Below are positions 12,564-14,296 of a stretch of DNA of 14,296 bases, in pieces; within the stretch, counting starts at the first letter, position 1, and each line of letters starts with the position of its first letter. The position numbers and the translations under genes were made by a program. The stretch is from positions 1 through 14,296 of the forward strand of contig JAUTWY010000081.1 in the NCBI GenBank assembly GCA_030838305.1, read 5' to 3'. The stretch is from Acidobacteriaceae bacterium (GTDB lineage Bacteria; Acidobacteriota; Terriglobia; Terriglobales; Acidobacteriaceae). The notes under the pieces are model-generated. The model was given only the letters and a program-made list of their open reading frames with translations, did no database searches and was not told the DNA's origin.

Positions 12564-14296
12564 ATGTTCCGGGTTCGATCACAGTACTTTCTATCTTTTA
12601 CGTTTTTGCTGGTTGCCACAGGTTTGGCCAGCACGGCCCGGGCCCAGGGCGACAAGCCCGCTGCTGCCGGTGACGCTCAGTCCAGTGCGACGGTGACTGG
12701 CTCCCAAGCGCAACCCAGCGATGAGATCGATCCCCTCAAGCGCACACCCAATGAGAAGCAAAAGAAACAACAGAAGAGATCTCTGAAGATTGAGCTCAGT
12801 AAAACGTATAAGAAATGGCTGAACGAGGACGTCGTCTGGATCATCACGGACGAGGAAAGAGCAGCGTTTAAGCAGCTCTCGAATGACGAGGAACGCGACA
12901 ACTTCATCGAAGCCTTCTGGCAGCGTCGCGATCCCTCGCCCGACACCGAAGAGAACGAGTACAAGGAAGAGCACTACCGCCGCATCGCTTATACCAACGA
13001 GCATTTCGCTGCGGGAATTCCCGGGTGGAAAAGTGACCGCGGTCGCATTTACATCATGTATGGTCCGGCGGACGAAGTTGAATCCCATCCCTCGGGAGGA
13101 ACGTACGAGCGGCCCATCGAAGAAGGTGGCGGAGAGACGTCAACCTTCCCCTTCGAGGATTGGCGTTATCGCTATCTGGAAGGCATTGGCCAGGAAGTCA
13201 TCATCGAATTTGTGGACTCCTGCATGTGCGGAGACTTCCACATGACGATGGACCGGTCGGAAAAGGACGCGCTGCTCTACACTCCGAATGCTGGCTTGAC
13301 GATGTACGAACAGATGGGCATGAGCACCAAGGCGAGCCGCTTTAGCGGCGGTGGTTTGGAAAGGCTGGGGGCGGGCCCGAACAGCGCCAATCTACAGACC
13401 AAGCAGTTTGATCGGCTGGAGCAATTCGCGAAGCTGCAAGCGCCTCCGCCGGTCAAATTTAAGGATCTCGAAGAAATCGTCAACACCAAGCTCATCACCA
13501 ACCTGATGCCGTTTGATGTGCGCTCGGATTTTGTGAAAGTTACCGGCGACACGGTGTTGGTCCCGATCACGATCCAGATGAAGTATCGCGACATCACATT
13601 CGCGAACAAAGATGGTGTGCAGCGCGGCACGGTCAATATCTTTGGCCGTGTAACTACCTTAACCGGCAAAATTGTTCAGACCTTCGAAGACACGGCCCAG
13701 GTGGACGTACCCGCGGAACTGTTGCCGCGTACGGCGGAGAATTCCTCGGTCTACTGGAAGGCGCTGCCGCTGCGTCCGGGGCGTTACAAAATCGAGATCG
13801 CGGTGAAAGACGTGAACGGAGACCGCAAGGGCCTATGGAGCCGTGGCATCGTGGTGCCGGAGTTTTCCGATGACAAGCTGTCAACCTCCACGCTCATCGT
13901 TGCCGATCAGATGGAAGCTGTGCCGACCAAGGACGTGAGCACCGGCAATTTCGTGATCGGCCTGACCAAAGTTCGGCCACGCGTGGCGCCCGCCGACGGC
14001 AAGCCCGCACTCTTTAAGAGGAGTAAAGATCAGAAGGTAAACTTCTGGATGCAAGTCTATAATCTGGGCGTGGACGATAAGACGCACAAGCCATCGGCCA
14101 CGTTCGAGTTCGATATCGTCAACATCGCAACCAACAAACCGGTGGTGCAGAAGACGGAGTCCACTGAGCAGATGGGTAACGTAGGCGAACAGGTGACGTT
14201 GCAGAAGTCGATTGCTTCGGCCAACCTGCCGCCGGGCGTGTACAAGATCAACATCAAAGTGAACGACAACATCTCCAAGCAGACCATTGATCCTTC
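12564..14296 (+). CDS. Secreted GWxTD-domain protein (3' end beyond window)
   Basis: The first 577 residues of an exported protein; the frame is open to the window end without a stop. AGGAG (12551-12555) lies 8 nt before the ATG. Residues 1-27 are a signal peptide ending in STARA|Q. A charged low-complexity linker follows (28-75). The GWxTD domain covers about 80-235: WIITDEERAAFKQLSNDEER, FWQRRDPSPDT, EEHYRRIAYTNEHF, and the name motif GWKSDRGRIYIMYGPADE (154-171), with serine in place of threonine. The region from about 315 onward looks like beta-rich, immunoglobulin-like modules (LRPGRYKIEIAV, LPPGVYKINIKV), two similar units. GWxTD proteins are common in Acidobacteriota and Bacteroidota, and their biochemical role is not settled. 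It is transcribed divergently from the efflux adaptor. Confidence 0.9.
   Translation, partial: MFRVRSQYFLSFTFLLVATGLASTARAQGDKPAAAGDAQSSATVTGSQAQPSDEIDPLKRTPNEKQKKQQKRSLKIELSKTYKKWLNEDVVWIITDEERAAFKQLSNDEERDNFIEAFWQRRDPSPDTEENEYKEEHYRRIAYTNEHFAAGIPGWKSDRGRIYIMYGPADEVESHPSGGTYERPIEEGGGETSTFPFEDWRYRYLEGIGQEVIIEFVDSCMCGDFHMTMDRSEKDALLYTPNAGLTMYEQMGMSTKASRFSGGGLERLGAGPNSANLQTKQFDRLEQFAKLQAPPPVKFKDLEEIVNTKLITNLMPFDVRSDFVKVTGDTVLVPITIQMKYRDITFANKDGVQRGTVNIFGRVTTLTGKIVQTFEDTAQVDVPAELLPRTAENSSVYWKALPLRPGRYKIEIAVKDVNGDRKGLWSRGIVVPEFSDDKLSTSTLIVADQMEAVPTKDVSTGNFVIGLTKVRPRVAPADGKPALFKRSKDQKVNFWMQVYNLGVDDKTHKPSATFEFDIVNIATNKPVVQKTESTEQMGNVGEQVTLQKSIASANLPPGVYKINIKVNDNISKQTIDP

Overview
The window looks like the 3' half of a division and cell-wall (dcw) gene cluster from an Acidobacteriota chromosome, most likely a soil Terriglobia relative (Koribacter/Acidobacteriaceae type). 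That placement is an inference. It rests on high GC, GC-rich hairpin repeats in nearly every gap, a GWxTD-domain secreted protein, and a compact murG–murC–ftsQ–ftsA–ftsZ order without murB or ddl at the usual place. No sequence search could be run.

Positions 1-3087 hold murG and murC on the + strand, the last cytoplasmic lipid II step and the L-alanine-adding Mur ligase. They are separated by about 470 nt carrying the decayed remains of a small protein gene. A 78-nt imperfect palindromic repeat lies immediately 5' of murG and again immediately 5' of murC. Positions 3088-3865 form a separate small transcription unit: an ECF-sigma-like promoter, one unrecognised exported or membrane-anchored coiled-coil protein, and a strong intrinsic terminator, bracketed by two direct copies of another hairpin repeat. 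Positions 4074-8099 carry ftsQ, ftsA and ftsZ, with an inverted array of 7-bp repeats in the ftsA–ftsZ junction. FtsA and FtsQ link the Z-ring to the septal machinery.

Positions 8100-9818 hold a 414-nt structured leader, a small penicillin-binding transpeptidase with SxxK/SxN/KTG motifs, and a terminator that also serves the convergent neighbour. On the minus strand, 12130 down to 9854, are a periplasmic adaptor (HlyD/MacA type) and a MacB/LolD-type ABC ATPase. No permease gene lies beside them. A 433-nt divergent intergenic region (12131-12563) carries plausible promoters for both directions. The window ends inside a secreted GWxTD-domain protein on the + strand.

Most genes are ordinary housekeeping genes. 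The unusual material is between them: the broken gene, three classes of structured intergenic repeat, an apparently stress-sigma-controlled orphan gene inside dcw, and the structured leader of the transpeptidase. I saw no CRISPR array, tRNA, rRNA, insertion sequence or phage gene.
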